The translations under genes and the position numbers were made by a program. Below, piece after piece: positions 36,518-47,728 of a stretch of 64,000 nt of DNA (position 1 is its first letter; the number at the start of each line of letters is the position of its first letter). This DNA comes from Amanita rubescens. Its lineage: Eukaryota > Basidiomycota > Agaricomycetes > Agaricales > Amanitaceae. Where the stretch lies: positions 496,001 through 560,000 of the forward strand of contig WION01000010.1 of assembly GCA_015039365.1 (NCBI GenBank), written 5' to 3'. The notes under the pieces are model-generated. The model worked only from the letters and a program-made list of their open reading frames with translations. It was not told the origin of the DNA and searched no databases.

Positions 36518-36864
36518 CATCAGCTAACACGTCAAAAGTCTGATTTCATCTGATGCTTCATCAGATAGGCAGACCATCAGACAATTAGTGAAACAGTGCT
36601 TGTCAAATAGTCAGGCAGTCAGACAATTAGTGCAACAGCCTGTCAGTGCTTGTCAGATGGTCAGACAGTCAGACATTTAGTGCAACAGTGCCTGTCAGTG
36701 CTTGTCAGATGGCCAGACAATCAGACATTTAGTGCAACAGTGCTTATCAGATAGTCAAACAATCAGACAATCAGTGCAACAGCACCTGTCAGATAGTCAG
36801 ACATTCAGACAAATTTCATGACAGACTCTATTAGACAATCAGGTTTTTGCCGTGTTTGCTGATG
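36518..36864. mobile_element. MITE with internal tandem repeats
   Basis: 347 bp. Ends CATCAGCTAACACGTCAAAA and, reversed, CATCAGCAAACACGGCAAAA. The interior consists of 40-60-bp repeats around GTCAGACAATTAGTGCAACAG. Compared with the empty site in GypsyB-2, only 2-3 bp (CA or CAC) is duplicated. The superfamily is not clear. Confidence 0.8.
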
Positions 36865-37887
36865 CACCTTTGGATCCGAGCGAAAATGTCCACATCCCAA
36901 GCTCTCACACATGAACACGAAGACAAATCTATGAAAGTAGAATTACACCTTGAATACAATGAATGGAGAAAAGTTTTTGATAAACAAACGTCAGAATGAT
37001 TCCCTATCTCACGACAATGGGATCATGCAATAGATCTAAAAGAAGGATTTAAACCTAAAGTGGCAAAAAACTATCCGTTATCAATCCATGAGGAACAGCT
37101 GATGAACAAATGGGTTGACGAACAACTCAAAAAAGGATATATTCGACCATCACAATCGCCGCAAGCATCTCCTTTCTTCTACATTTCTAAGAAAGAAAAA
37201 GGAGAGTTGAGACCCTGCCAAGATTACCAATACATCAATAGCTGGATGAAATGGAATGCCTACCCCCTTCCTTTAGTATCTGACCTATTATTAAAACTAT
37301 GAAAAGCAAAATACTTCTCCAAGTTAGACCTCTGATGGGGTTACAACAATGTGCGGATAAAGAAAGGTGATGAATGGAAGGCCACATTCACAACAAATCG
37401 TGGTCTCTTCGAACCTACCGTAATGCTCTTTGGATTATGCAACTCACCGTCAACATTTCAAATGATGATGAATGAATACTTCCATGACATGATAGCCGAA
37501 GGACAGCTAGTTGTCTACATTGACGACATGTGTATGGAGCGAATGAGAAAGAAATGAGGGAGCGCACTAAACAAGTCTTGCAACAGCTAAAAGAAAACAA
37601 TCTATTCCTGAAACTGGAAAAATGTAAATTCGTCGCCAAAGAAGTTGAATTCCTTGGGATGATTGTCAAAGAAGGAAAGATCATGATGGACCCCATAAAA
37701 CTCACTGGAATCAGCAAATGGCCTGAACCAAAAAGCATTAAACAAATTCAGTCGTTTTTAGGATTTGCGAACTTTTACAGGAAATTTTTCGGAAATTATG
37801 CCGAAATAGTGGCTCCACTCACGGAACTTATGAAGAAAATAGTTCCCTACCGGTGGGATGCAGAATGTCAGAAAGCATTTGACACGT
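36865..37887 (+). pseudogene. GypsyB-3 RT fragment
   Basis: RT from KVFDKQTSE through ASPFFYISKKEKGELRPCQDY, FGLCNSPSTFQMMMNEYF, VVYIDDM and the RT thumb to QKAFDTL. At least three nonsense codons and one frameshift after VVYIDDM. Ends at the LTR-D insertion within codon L of KAFDTL. Confidence 0.85.
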
Positions 37888-38284
37888 TGTAATGAGCCAA
37901 TTCTGGCTACGTTGGAACTGATCTCTGAAGCCTTCCGAAGCTCCCCGAAGCACTCCAAGCCTATACTCGACCCCGGAGGATGATCGTTTGTGTTCGGATG
38001 CACGCACAGGCCTCGGACTCGGTGCAGGAATTGTCACATGGTCACCTCGTGCCTCTGTAGTATATATGCCACCTTGTACGTAGTTGTAGTTAGCGAATTA
38101 TCACCCCAGCTTTGTTCCGAGTTCGATTCCTTTCATTCCCTTTGCCCCTTGGTGCTTCGGACACCTTCCACTCGTTCACCTTCGTCTTTGGCACCCTCTC
38201 TGCACCCGAGGCACCCCCAGGACTGACCTCCGAAGCCCCTTTGGCCGAACGCACTTCCGCATCAGCCTTCTTCTGATCATTTCA
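37888..38284 (+). mobile_element. Solo LTR-D copy 2
   Basis: 397 bp, TGTAATGAGCC...CATTTCA, with a 4-bp duplication acgt (37884-37887, 38285-38288). Removing it restores FDTLKEKF of RT/RNase H. Confidence 0.85.
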
Positions 38285-38315
38285 ACGTTAAAAGAGAAAT
38301 TCCTAGAAGAACCGG

Positions 38316-38711
38316 TGAAATGATCAGAAGAAGGCCGATGCGGAACTGTGTTCAGCCAAAGGGGCTTTGGAGGTCAGTCCTGGGGGTGCCTCAGAGGCAG
38401 AGAGAGTGCCAAAGGCGAAGGTGAATGAGTGGAAGGTGTCCAAAGCACCGAGGAACGAAGGGAACCAAAGGAATCAAACTCGGAGCAGTAATGGGTGATA
38501 ATTCGCTAACTACAACTACATACACAATGGTATATATACTACGGAGGCACAAGGTGACCATGTGACAAATCCTGCACCGAGTCTGAGGCCTGTGTGTGCA
38601 TCCGAACACAAACGATCATCCTCCGGGGTTGAGTATAGGCTCGGAGTGCTTCGGGGAGCTTCAGAAGGTTTTGGAGATCGGTTCCAAGGTAGCCAGAATC
38701 GGCTCGTTACA
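38316..38711 (-). mobile_element. Solo LTR-D copy 3, inverted, 31 bp from copy 2
   Basis: 396 bp in reverse orientation (TGAAATGATC...GCTCGTTACA) with a 4-bp duplication ccgg (38312-38315, 38712-38715). With copy 2 it forms a large palindrome around the 31-bp Gypsy segment encoding KEKFLEEP. Confidence 0.85.
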
Positions 38712-38715
38712 CCGG

Positions 38716-40465
38716 TTCTAGTTATGCCAGATCTGACAAAACAGTTTTTATTAGAGACCGATGCATCAAATTGGGCAGTAGGAGCTGTCCTGAAACAATG
38801 GGGATCTGATGGAGAACTGCACCCATGCAGATATATCAGTCATTGGTTAAGCGATACCGAACAAAGATATCAAGTATATGATTGCGAGTCATTAGCAATA
38901 AAGAATGCATTCAAAACCTGGAGACACCTTCTTAAAGGAAGCCTGCACACGATTATGATTTACTGTGATCATAAGAATTTATCATATTATAAACACCCAC
39001 AGAAAATGACCACCAGACAATCACACTGGTGGCAAGAAATCACTGAGTTTGATATTAAGTTAGAACATGTCCCTGGATCAAAACTTATTCAGGCAGATGC
39101 TTTATCGAGACACCCTGACCACATTAATGAAGAAGAGGCAAAAGTGAAAGAAATCCCACAAACCATGATCACCAATGACATGGTTATTGCCACAATCAAT
39201 GTATCTTGGGCAGATAAAATAACTGAATTACTGCCAAGAGATAAATTTGCTAAAGTCGTAATTGATGGCCTTAAACACGGAAAACTACCCCTCTGATCAA
39301 AGTTTAACAACTGGAAAAACAACAACAACATCATCCGTTATCAAGGACGTGTTTATGTCCCTCAAAACAAAGAATTACAAAATGAAATCATCAAAGTGCA
39401 TCATGACCCTGTGGGTCATCCCGGATGCTTAAAAACCTTAGAACTAATTTGCAGAGATTATTATTGGCCTGGAATGACAACAACCATATCTAAATGGGTT
39501 GAAGGCTGTGCCTTATGTGAGCAAATGAAGGTCAATACGCACCCAACTGCACCCGGAATAATGCCAATTAAATCCAACACAACACGTCCATTTGAACAAG
39601 TTTCAATGGATTTCATTACAGATTTACATACCCCTATTGACGGTTTTGATTCTGTTTTGACCGTGGTCAATCAAGGCTTAACAAAAGGCATAATATTCAT
39701 ACCATGCAAAAAATCTTTTACCACTATGGATACCGCCAATTCCTACATTAATGACATCTACAAACATTACAGATTACCAACAACCCTTATTTCTGATAGA
39801 GGACCACAGTTTACCTCTAAAGTTTTCAAAGAAATCAGCAAAATCTTTGGAATTAACCATAGAAAGTTGACCGCCTTTCATCCGCAAACTGACAGAGAAT
39901 CGGAACAACTCAATCAGAGCTAGAAACCTACCTCCAGTTATACTGCGTAGATCATCCAAAACAATGGAAAGATCACCTGCCATTAGCAGAATTTGCACAT
40001 AATCAATGCATACATCAATCTACCAAGATGATGCTGTTTGAAATCATGTTTGGAATAGAACCTGTGGCTATCCCCACAGCATTCCCACAGATCAATGTAC
40101 CTGCCGCTGAAGACCACTTCAAGGTCTTAACACAAATATGAGACAAAGCTCTCACCACACACGAATTAGCTAGACAGCTAATGACTCAACGTGTCAAAGG
40201 GAAATCTCCTGCCTTCAAAGAAGGAGATTTAGTATGGCTAGACTCAAGAAATCTGAAAACCGCTCATTAGATAAGAAAATTCTCACCTAGACAAGAAGGA
40301 CTGTTCAAGATCAAGAAGATCTTAGGACCTGTCACCACAAAATTAGAACTTCCCACACGATGGAAGATTCACCCTGTGTTTCACGTCTCACTCCTGACCC
40401 CTTATCACGAGAACGAAACACATGGTCCAAACTTTACGCAACCTACCCCAGATCTCAGCAGTTTA
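38716..40465 (+). pseudogene. GypsyB-3 RNase H, integrase and start of chromodomain region
   Basis: VMPDLTKQFLLETDASNWAV (RNase H Asp present), HTIMIYCDHKNLSYYKH, integrase zinc region HPGCLKTLELICRDYYW and CALCEQMK, core SMDFITDL, ISDRGPQFTSK, HPQTDRESEQLNQ. Many stops and frameshifts. Breaks off near 40459 in NFTQPTPDL, where the fold-back element starts. Confidence 0.85.
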
Positions 40466-42944
40466 CACTGAGCCACCTATCCGAGTAGAATCCGAGCTGA
40501 TTACGAGGAATACGAGTAGAGTCCGAGCCCATTCCGAGTAGGGTCCAAGGAGTACTAGTAATCCGAGTAGAATCCGAGCTGAGTCCGAGCCCAGTCCGAG
40601 TTGAGGTGAATCCGAGTGCAAACTCGGAGTGCACTCGGACTCCGAGCTCAGTCCGAGTGGAGTCCGAGTGGAGTCCGAGCTGAGTTCAAGTCAGACTCTG
40701 AACCCAATCTGAGCTTATTCTCAGTTGTTTATCATTGCAATAAAATTCCAAATAAATCCTGAAAAAATGCAGAAAAATCATGTGATCCAGGCCATATAGG
40801 AATTATGAGACCAAACACACCCAAACTTGAGATATTTGCAAAATACTTCTTCAGATGTTCAGAGTGTAATCTTAGGAAATGAACAAAATTCATGATGTGA
40901 TCAAGGACATGCAGAGTTGCTGGTGGTTAGTAAATGATGTTCAGAGGTGTACACCTGTCATTCCCTACTGGTGGTTATGAATGGCTGTCAGTAGTAGAAG
41001 TCAGTTGCAGTGACTTGCAATGGTCAGTACCAGTTGAGGTCTTACTCGGATGATCTGGTTGTGTACAGTGTCACAGTCAACTTCTACAATCCCACCTGTT
41101 GACAACAGCAACCAATCACCTAGTATGACATTGCAGACAGTTTTAGAGCTCCTGAATAAATGATAACCTAGGGTTGGAGATTGTGAGGTGTTTGTATTGA
41201 AGTCAAGGAGAGAAGGGGGGTGGATATGAGTTCTTGGTAATTTAATGATGGTACATGATTATGAGTACTGGTTTTTAACACCATCAGGGAATGTCTGGGG
41301 TATACCCCTGTCGTTCCTTACTACTAGCCCTATCAGTTACACCATATTGATACTCAGTGTGTTATGATCATGTTTGGCAAACCTTTGCCTACCCAGAAAG
41401 CTTCCACACCAGAAGCATCTAGAAAGCCCCACCTGGCACAGCTACTAGTCCAGTAACCACAGTCTGTTGGCATGGACTGAGACTGAATATCTTTCCTACC
41501 TGTGACTTGGAAAGCACTCAGTAGACATGAATAACCCACCACACTTTATCACCTGGCCAGAACATTGTTCCATGGAATCTTTGGATGGGGTGCAACCTGG
41601 TCCAGGTGGCTGGTTTTTGGACAGCTCTCTGTGAGCCTGTGATGGACTCAGGTTGTCTCTGTCTCTATCATTTTAGAATTTTATCATACCAGTAACCAGA
41701 TTTCTGCCAGATTCCATTGCTGCAAATATGTACTCCATTTAATAGTGTTCCAGTTCCACATCAGATGAGCAGGATTTAGTGATTCAGATTTTATTGTATA
41801 TTAACCTGGAACTTGAGCATGACTCTGTGGTTGAATCTTTGAGATTGTCAAGCCAAATTATAATCTGAGAGGAGTTGAAAAAGCCAGTTTCTGGTGTTTA
41901 TTACCACCAATCTCCTTTATTTTATGAGGGTACATGTCTGCACTTGTTTGAAGGATGCTATATTGGATAAAGACTCAACTATCATGGGAATATCAAATGG
42001 CACCCTCAGATAATTTCACAAGAAGTTGGAAATCACTATTGCTGGTGAATCTGTTTCATGGATGTGGTAATTCATGCAGTGCCACAAGGAAAGGAGAGCA
42101 GGTACATACATACATTTAAAGATTGAAGCATTGTAGGAGGCAGGTATCAGTATCAAATTTTCATGTTGATCTGCATAGCTACTCAGAACAATGGCCTAGT
42201 TTGGCTTCACAATTCTTCTATGACCAGTGGAATCTGGACCACATGATTTTTCTACATTTTTGCAAAATTTTCAATTTTCTCACTTGCATTGCAAAAGTGT
42301 TTTGCAAATATCTCGAGCTTGGTTTTGTTTGGCTTCACCATTCTTATATGACCTGGATCACATGATTTTTCCGCATTTTTCAAGATTTTTTGCAGACTTT
42401 GCCATTTTTTACACGAAGCGTCTGAAAAAGTATTTTGCAAATATCTCAAGCTTGGCTTTGTTTGGTTTCGTCATTTTTATATGACCTGAATCATGTGAAT
42501 TTTCCGCATTTTTTACATATTTTTTGGGATTTTATTGGACATGTAAAGAAATCCAAATAGTGCCAAATAGTGCCAAACATAATGGTCATATGTATATAGG
42601 GCCATGCCAATGTTGCCATTGCCCCCCCTGCTGCTCGGAATTGTGCACGAGAATTGAGCTCGGTCTATTCGGACTTGACTTGTATTCCGAGTTGAGTCCG
42701 AGCTGGGCTAGCAGTAGGACTCTATATGGAATACTCGGACTGAGCTCGGATTCCGAGCTCAGTCCAAGCAGAGACAATCCTACTATATTCCGAGCTCAAC
42801 TCGGATTCTACTCGGAGTGAGCTCGGAATACGAGTTCATGTTTTGGTGAGTCATCTGCCATTTCTTTTGCTACTAGTAATCAGCTCAGATTCCGAGCTGA
42901 TTACTCGTAATCCTCGTAATCCGAGATTCTTAGGTGGCTCAGTG
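40466..42944. mobile_element. Fold-back DNA element with CCGAG subterminal repeats
   Basis: 2479 bp. Inverted ends CACTGAGCCACCTATCC and, reversed, CACTGAGCCACCTAAGA. Subterminal zones (40490-40700, 42650-42930) are crowded with TCCGAG/CTCGGA units. A second inner inverted pair links 40750-40850 with 42430-42510 (ATATTTGCAAAATAC type). Near 42220-42520 that inner module is repeated about three times in tandem. No transposase; 40870-42180 has no recognisable gene. No matching target duplication, so the ends may have been rearranged. Confidence 0.65.
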
Positions 42945-43461
42945 CTAAGTGCTCGAGGAATGGGGGGGGGACTGCAAAGTACTGCCCGTTTTGCATCTCT
43001 GCAAACTACCTCATCAACCCTCTCCCTCTTCCACAGCTCAGGATGGTATGCTCGCCGCCATCCAAATTTCATTCCCCGGACCCCCTCACAATGAGAACCA
43101 CATGACCACCTGGAATTGTAGTGCAGAACTTTTGCTCACTACATAAAAAGTTAATACTGATACCATGTTATGATGTATGTAGAAGTTACAGTACATATGA
43201 TATCCCACCTTATAAATTCATTGACTATATCATGCTCACAAGATATGTAGCTTTCTAAATAAAAAAGGTTTTTATCTTGTCATATTTCATAAGTGATTGA
43301 CCAGGAGTAAAGGAAGAAAAAGTCATCCCCTCAGAAGTCAAAGTGGTCTGGAGTACTCAGGCCCAAAGTGAAAGTGATGAGGAGTGAGCTCTCCAAAGTG
43401 AAAGCCCTGCCAGAGTACTGAAAGTGCTTTCAAGGGTTTTGCTGATGAGATCAACTAGTCA
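42945..43461 (+). other. Unassigned insert before ORF3 of GypsyB-3
   Basis: Holds a possible exon fragment after an acceptor-like TTCCACAG at 43037 (AQDGMLAAIQISFPGPPHNE) and a short tandem CAAAGTGAAAG block (43370-43430). Nothing identified with confidence. Confidence 0.4.
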
Positions 43462-45240
43462 CCACGTATTCACGAGGACCACGCACCGACTTCACCCCTG
43501 CCGACATCCAAAGCATGCGAGAAGGATTAATCCTTTTCAACACCACTGCTTTCACCCTAGGAGTACCACCCATTGACGAAGAACTCATCAACAATTACTT
43601 TAGAAGAGCAAGAACCGCCGCCGCTAACAACGCCGCTACAACCGCTGCTATTTCCACTGCCACTAACGCTGTTGCTGCTGAAGCCAGTACTGTTGCTGCT
43701 GCTGCCGCTATTGATGATGAGATTAATGAAAGACTCGTCAATCCCATCTTGCTTCCTATCATCTTACCAGAAGACATTCCTTCACCAAGACCCGCCTACA
43801 CCATGATGGACCTAACAAGAGACATGCGCTCTACTAGCCCCGTGCTCTGACTCCCTACAGAAGCACCCATTCCTGCATTCCCTTATCACCACGCTAGTAC
43901 CAACAACACCAATTTCGACGTACCACCACCGAACATTCCCACTATCGACATCATTCTAACTCATTATGCTATCCCCTCCTTTGTCAATCAAACAACCCAA
44001 CGAACCTTCTATCGAATATGGACACTCCTTACTTCATGGATGTTCGTTAACAACTACATTTCCGTTCTCAACCGAAACATTTGTCTGGATCTAATGGCTA
44101 TTACCAATGTCATTGTCAATCTCACGTGTCGATTCCGAGAACCACACTCCAATTGTTGGGTTACCCTAATGATATGGGATAACATTCGATGGTTATATGA
44201 TCAATGAGGAGACATTTACTTGGAAGAAGCCACTCATTTAACTACTGCTGGCCACCGTCATCATTTCATTCAACCAACTCGTCAAAATGCATTAGATGCC
44301 AGAATGACTTTAATGCATGGACACCCTATTTTCCCCACAACCCCTTACGCTGCCACCCTTGATCGTATTCATACTCTCTAAGATCAGGTGAACCAAACTC
44401 AAACTCATGATGGATGGAACATGCTGGCACTATGACAACTCCAATCTCTAGTCAATAACCTAGTTTGGAGAAATGACTGCTCCCACGAAACCCCTAACAT
44501 CAACAATGTTTATCAAGATGCCACTGTTATTGCCCTACAGGAAGGAAGTACCATCGAAGGATGAGACATACCTATTCCCGAGAACCCTGACTGCTGCACC
44601 ATTTTCCACCTCACTGGATCAGAAAGGCTCATTGCGTTCAAACCGAACAACTTGGCATTTGAAGGAGAAGAAACTCCTGGAACCTGTGGATGCTATACAT
44701 GTGGATGACCACATTATACTTCAGATCATAACGGCCGCCCGCCTATTCGTTGTGAAATTCGACATGAGAGAACTCCCCCTCCCATTTATGAAAACACCAC
44801 AAATGATGCACAACTGACTCCCTATGAGCAAATCCCTGAACGACAAGGAACCACTTCATCATCGTCAATAATTATGTCGGTTATGAATGAAGTGAACCAT
44901 CCTAACCCTCATCCTACTCGTCAAGGAACTCAAACTCGCCCATCCAGAAACAACTCCGTCGTCTACCCAGAACAAATGGGATATAATTTGCATGTACCCG
45001 ACACCGCCATTCCTTCCCCTTCCCGCCGAAACTTAGGACATTGTCAAGGACAACCAACGAGAGGACAACCTGGACGCCCTATCGCAATTATGATGCCGAC
45101 AAACCAGAATCCTCCACAAGAAGAGTGACCAACTCTTCAACAACGACTTGCGGATAACCGTCGTCAACGCTGTCACCCCTGGATTGAAAACCAGGATGAC
45201 TTCATTTATGATCCTGATGCTGAACATAACGGCGATACTT
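43462..45240 (+). pseudogene. GypsyB-3 ORF3
   Basis: Homologue of GypsyB-2 ORF3 from about its residue 150: SMREGLILFNTTAFTLGVPP, IDEELINNYFRRART, alanine-rich run, LLPIILPEDIPSPRPAY, VILTHYAIPSF and the zinc-finger-like C-x2-C...PHY. Several CGA-type and other stops. Shows that ORF3 is an ancestral part of the family and not unique to one copy. Confidence 0.8.
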
Positions 45241-45300
45241 AGCTGAGTAATTTGTTTAATATTCGGAGAATATTGGACTTCATATATAGGAGAGAGGCTA

Positions 45301-45718
45301 TGTTACAAACGTATGTCATGTCATACATATTTTTACCTCAGCCATGGTCACCATTCTCTCTTATTATCTGTTTACCTTTCTTTGCATATGCATTCCTTCT
45401 GGAACATTCATCGTTTATCATATGCCATTTCACTTTATCACATGCATGCCTATTATCACATGTAAACCGTTTCATTATCACATGCATTTCTATTTACTAT
45501 ATTTGCATACATACTTTGTACTATATAAGACACGCAAATATATGGCTAGACCTCAGTCTAGTTTTAACAGTCAAAATCTGTCTCGTTATCATCTAAGATC
45601 CCTTGAGGACTTATCCGATAACACTCTTGTTCTTTGAACGTTCTTAAGTGCCAGAACCCCTTGAGGAACCTATGGTACCTGATAGGCTTGACTTATCAGT
45701 GAACAAACAAATATAACA
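45301..45718 (+). repeat. GypsyB-3 3' LTR
   Basis: 418 bp, TGTTACAAACG...ATATAACA, the reverse of the GypsyB-1 and GypsyB-2 LTRs, preceded by a purine-rich GGAGAGAGGCTA (45289-45300). Followed directly by ORF3 sequence of another copy (AAGCCACTCG). Confidence 0.9.
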
Positions 45719-46111
45719 AAGCCACTCGTCTAACCACTGCTGGTCATCGTCACCACTTCATTCAACTGACTCGTCAAAATGCATTAGATGCCGGAATGAC
45801 TTGGATGCATGGATGCCCTATTTTCCCTGCGACCCCTTACACTGCCACACTCAATCATATTCGTACCCTTTTAGATCAAGTGAACCGAACCCAGACCCAT
45901 GAACTCCAATCTGTGGTTAACAACCTGGTCTGGAGGACTGACCATTCCCATGAAACCCCCAACGCTGACAACGTCTATCAAGACGCCGCCGTTATTGCTT
46001 TACAAGAAGGAAGCACCATTGAAGGATGAGATGTACCCATCCCTGAAAACCCCAACCATTGCACCATTTTCCACCTTACTGGATTGGAAAGGCTTGTTGC
46101 ATTCAAACCAA
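45719..46111 (+). pseudogene. GypsyB-4: ORF3 fragment of a further copy
   Basis: Encodes ATRLTTAGHRHHFIQLTRQN, GMTWMHGCPIFPATPY, NNLVWRTDHSHETPN and IFHLTGLERLVAFKP, the central part of ORF3. GypsyB-3 therefore inserted into an older copy of its own family. Cut at 46112 by an LTR-D relative. Confidence 0.8.
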
Positions 46112-46577
46112 TGTAATGAGCCGGTTCTGGCTACGTTGGAACCGAACACCAAAGCGCACCGCATTCCGAGTCTCGGCATCACATCACGCATCATGGAAGC
46201 TTCCGAAGTCAAACCTTCACGCCGATGACCTTCGGCTACATTGTGACAGGGCCACTCCCGCAACTTGAGCAATATTCGAACGCAACGGGGCACCTAGACG
46301 CGCACGGACCATTGGACTCGGAGGAAGGCTCGTCGCAGGTAAGCCTCATGTCCTCATAGTATATATACAGCATTGTCTGTAGTAGTTAGACATCAAATAT
46401 ACAGCCGGTCTCACTTCTGCTCTCTTTCTCCTTCCTTGCGTCTGATTCCGTTCTCCTTCTCGCTCGGTGACTTGGTCACCGTTCCGTTCCTTCACCTTTG
46501 CTCTTGGCACTCTATCACACTTAAGCACTTTGGTCAGACCTCCGTAGCCCCTTTGGCCGAACACTGTTCCATGTCGG
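46112..46577 (+). mobile_element. LTR-D relative copy 4 (variant, 3' truncated)
   Basis: Begins TGTAATGAGCCGGTTCTGG after ORF3 sequence. Shares the LTR-D plan (TATATATA near 46361; end zone TAGCCCCTTTGGCCGAACAC) but diverges in the middle and lacks the usual TTTCA end, stopping at the start of another TGTAACG unit. Confidence 0.65.
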
Positions 46578-47331
46578 TGTAACGTACCGATTCTGGGTAC
46601 ATTGTACTCAGTGCCAAAACCCGACACCACAGCGGACTCAAACCCTCAACCTCGGGACCCCGTTCCAACAGTTCTGACACGTCGGACCCGACCGTTTCAG
46701 ATCGGACGCATGTAGTACACAAGGCATATCGTATATAGTCATGTCGTAGATAGGGGGATATACACCTTTTCAGTACCCCTCACTTGAGTTCACTATTCCC
46801 GAGCCCCGACGAGTGCAACCGAAGTGGATGAGCACCCTTTGGTGCTGCCTCGGAGGTATCTCTCAAGGCCAGCGGCAGTGCCTCGGAAGCAGGGTGCCTC
46901 CTTGTTCGTTCGGATGGGCATGCGGTGGTTTGGTTCGGTCATGATGTTACTGGTAGGCCGAAGCGAAGCAAGCTATTCTGATGGAAAGTGAGGTGGATCG
47001 GGAGGCTAAGGGATCCAGGGGCAAAAGCTATTGATCGATCGGAGCTGGATTGGGAGTGGCAGCACATGTGGGCGTTATTCGGCTGATGCTGTGCTGGTGC
47101 TGTGGGGCCAGGTGGTGAAGGCTACTGCAGTGTAAAGAGTGGGGAGGGTATAATTGAAGAAAGGTCAGCGGGGTATGGTCTCTGAGCTATGGGGAGGCCG
47201 GCAGAGTGCTTGGAGTGGCTCGGAGCAGATTCCAAGTGACACCGGAACTTGTCCGATGCTTTCTGTGCAGCAGTTGGGTGAAAGGAATGACCGATGGACT
47301 GACCTAAGAGCCCCTCGCGGTGGGCTCCAGT
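46578..47331 (+). other. LTR-D-like start and unassigned sequence
   Basis: Starts TGTAACGTACCGATTCTGGG, like an LTR-D 5' end, then continues as GC-rich sequence with no gene, no repeat partner in the window and no LTR-D 3' end. Possibly the leader or inner part of an LTR-D element. Confidence 0.4.
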
Positions 47332-47728
47332 TGAAACGATCAGAAGAAGGCTGATGCGGAAGTGCATTCAGCCAAAGGGGCTACGGAGATCAGTCCGAAG
47401 GGTGTCTCAGGTGCAGAGAGGATGCCGAAGACGAAGGTGAATGAGTGGAAGGTGTCCGAAGCACCGAGGAACGAAGGGAACCAAAGGAATTGAACTCGGA
47501 ATGCAGATGGGGTGATAATTTGCTAACTACAACTACATACACAATGGTATATATACTACGGAGGCACAATGTGACCATGTGACAATTCCTGCACCGAGTC
47601 CGAGGCCTGTGCATGCATCTGAACACAAACGATCATCCTCCGGGGTTGAGTATAGGCTCAGAGTGCTTCAGGGAGCTTTGGAAGGCTTCGGAGATCGGTT
47701 CCAACGTAGCCAGAATCGGCTCGTTACA
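47332..47728 (-). mobile_element. Solo LTR-D copy 5, inverted
   Basis: 397 bp, TGAAACGATC...GCTCGTTACA. Flanks cagt and ccgt do not match exactly, so it may be one LTR of a rearranged element. Its right side adjoins the hAT gene. Confidence 0.75.

Larger units (their letters stand above)
36085..45718 (+). mobile_element. GypsyB-3: old, fragmented plus-strand copy
   Basis: Starts abruptly in protease (36085) and ends with a 3' LTR (45301-45718), with no 5' LTR or gag. It follows GypsyB-2 in the opposite orientation with many substitutions, and is interrupted by a MITE (36518-36864), two LTR-D copies (37888-38284, 38316-38711) and 3 kb of foreign sequence (40466-43461) that replaces the end of the chromodomain and the start of ORF3. 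Confidence 0.88.

Noticed and set aside
42949..43146. Possible small gene (AQDGMLAAIQISFPGPPH)
   Set aside because: One acceptor-like site only, no donor partner or domain; kept as unassigned sequence.
47122..47367. Short frames in the region between LTR-D relatives
   Set aside because: Low complexity, overlapping LTR sequence, no similarity seen.
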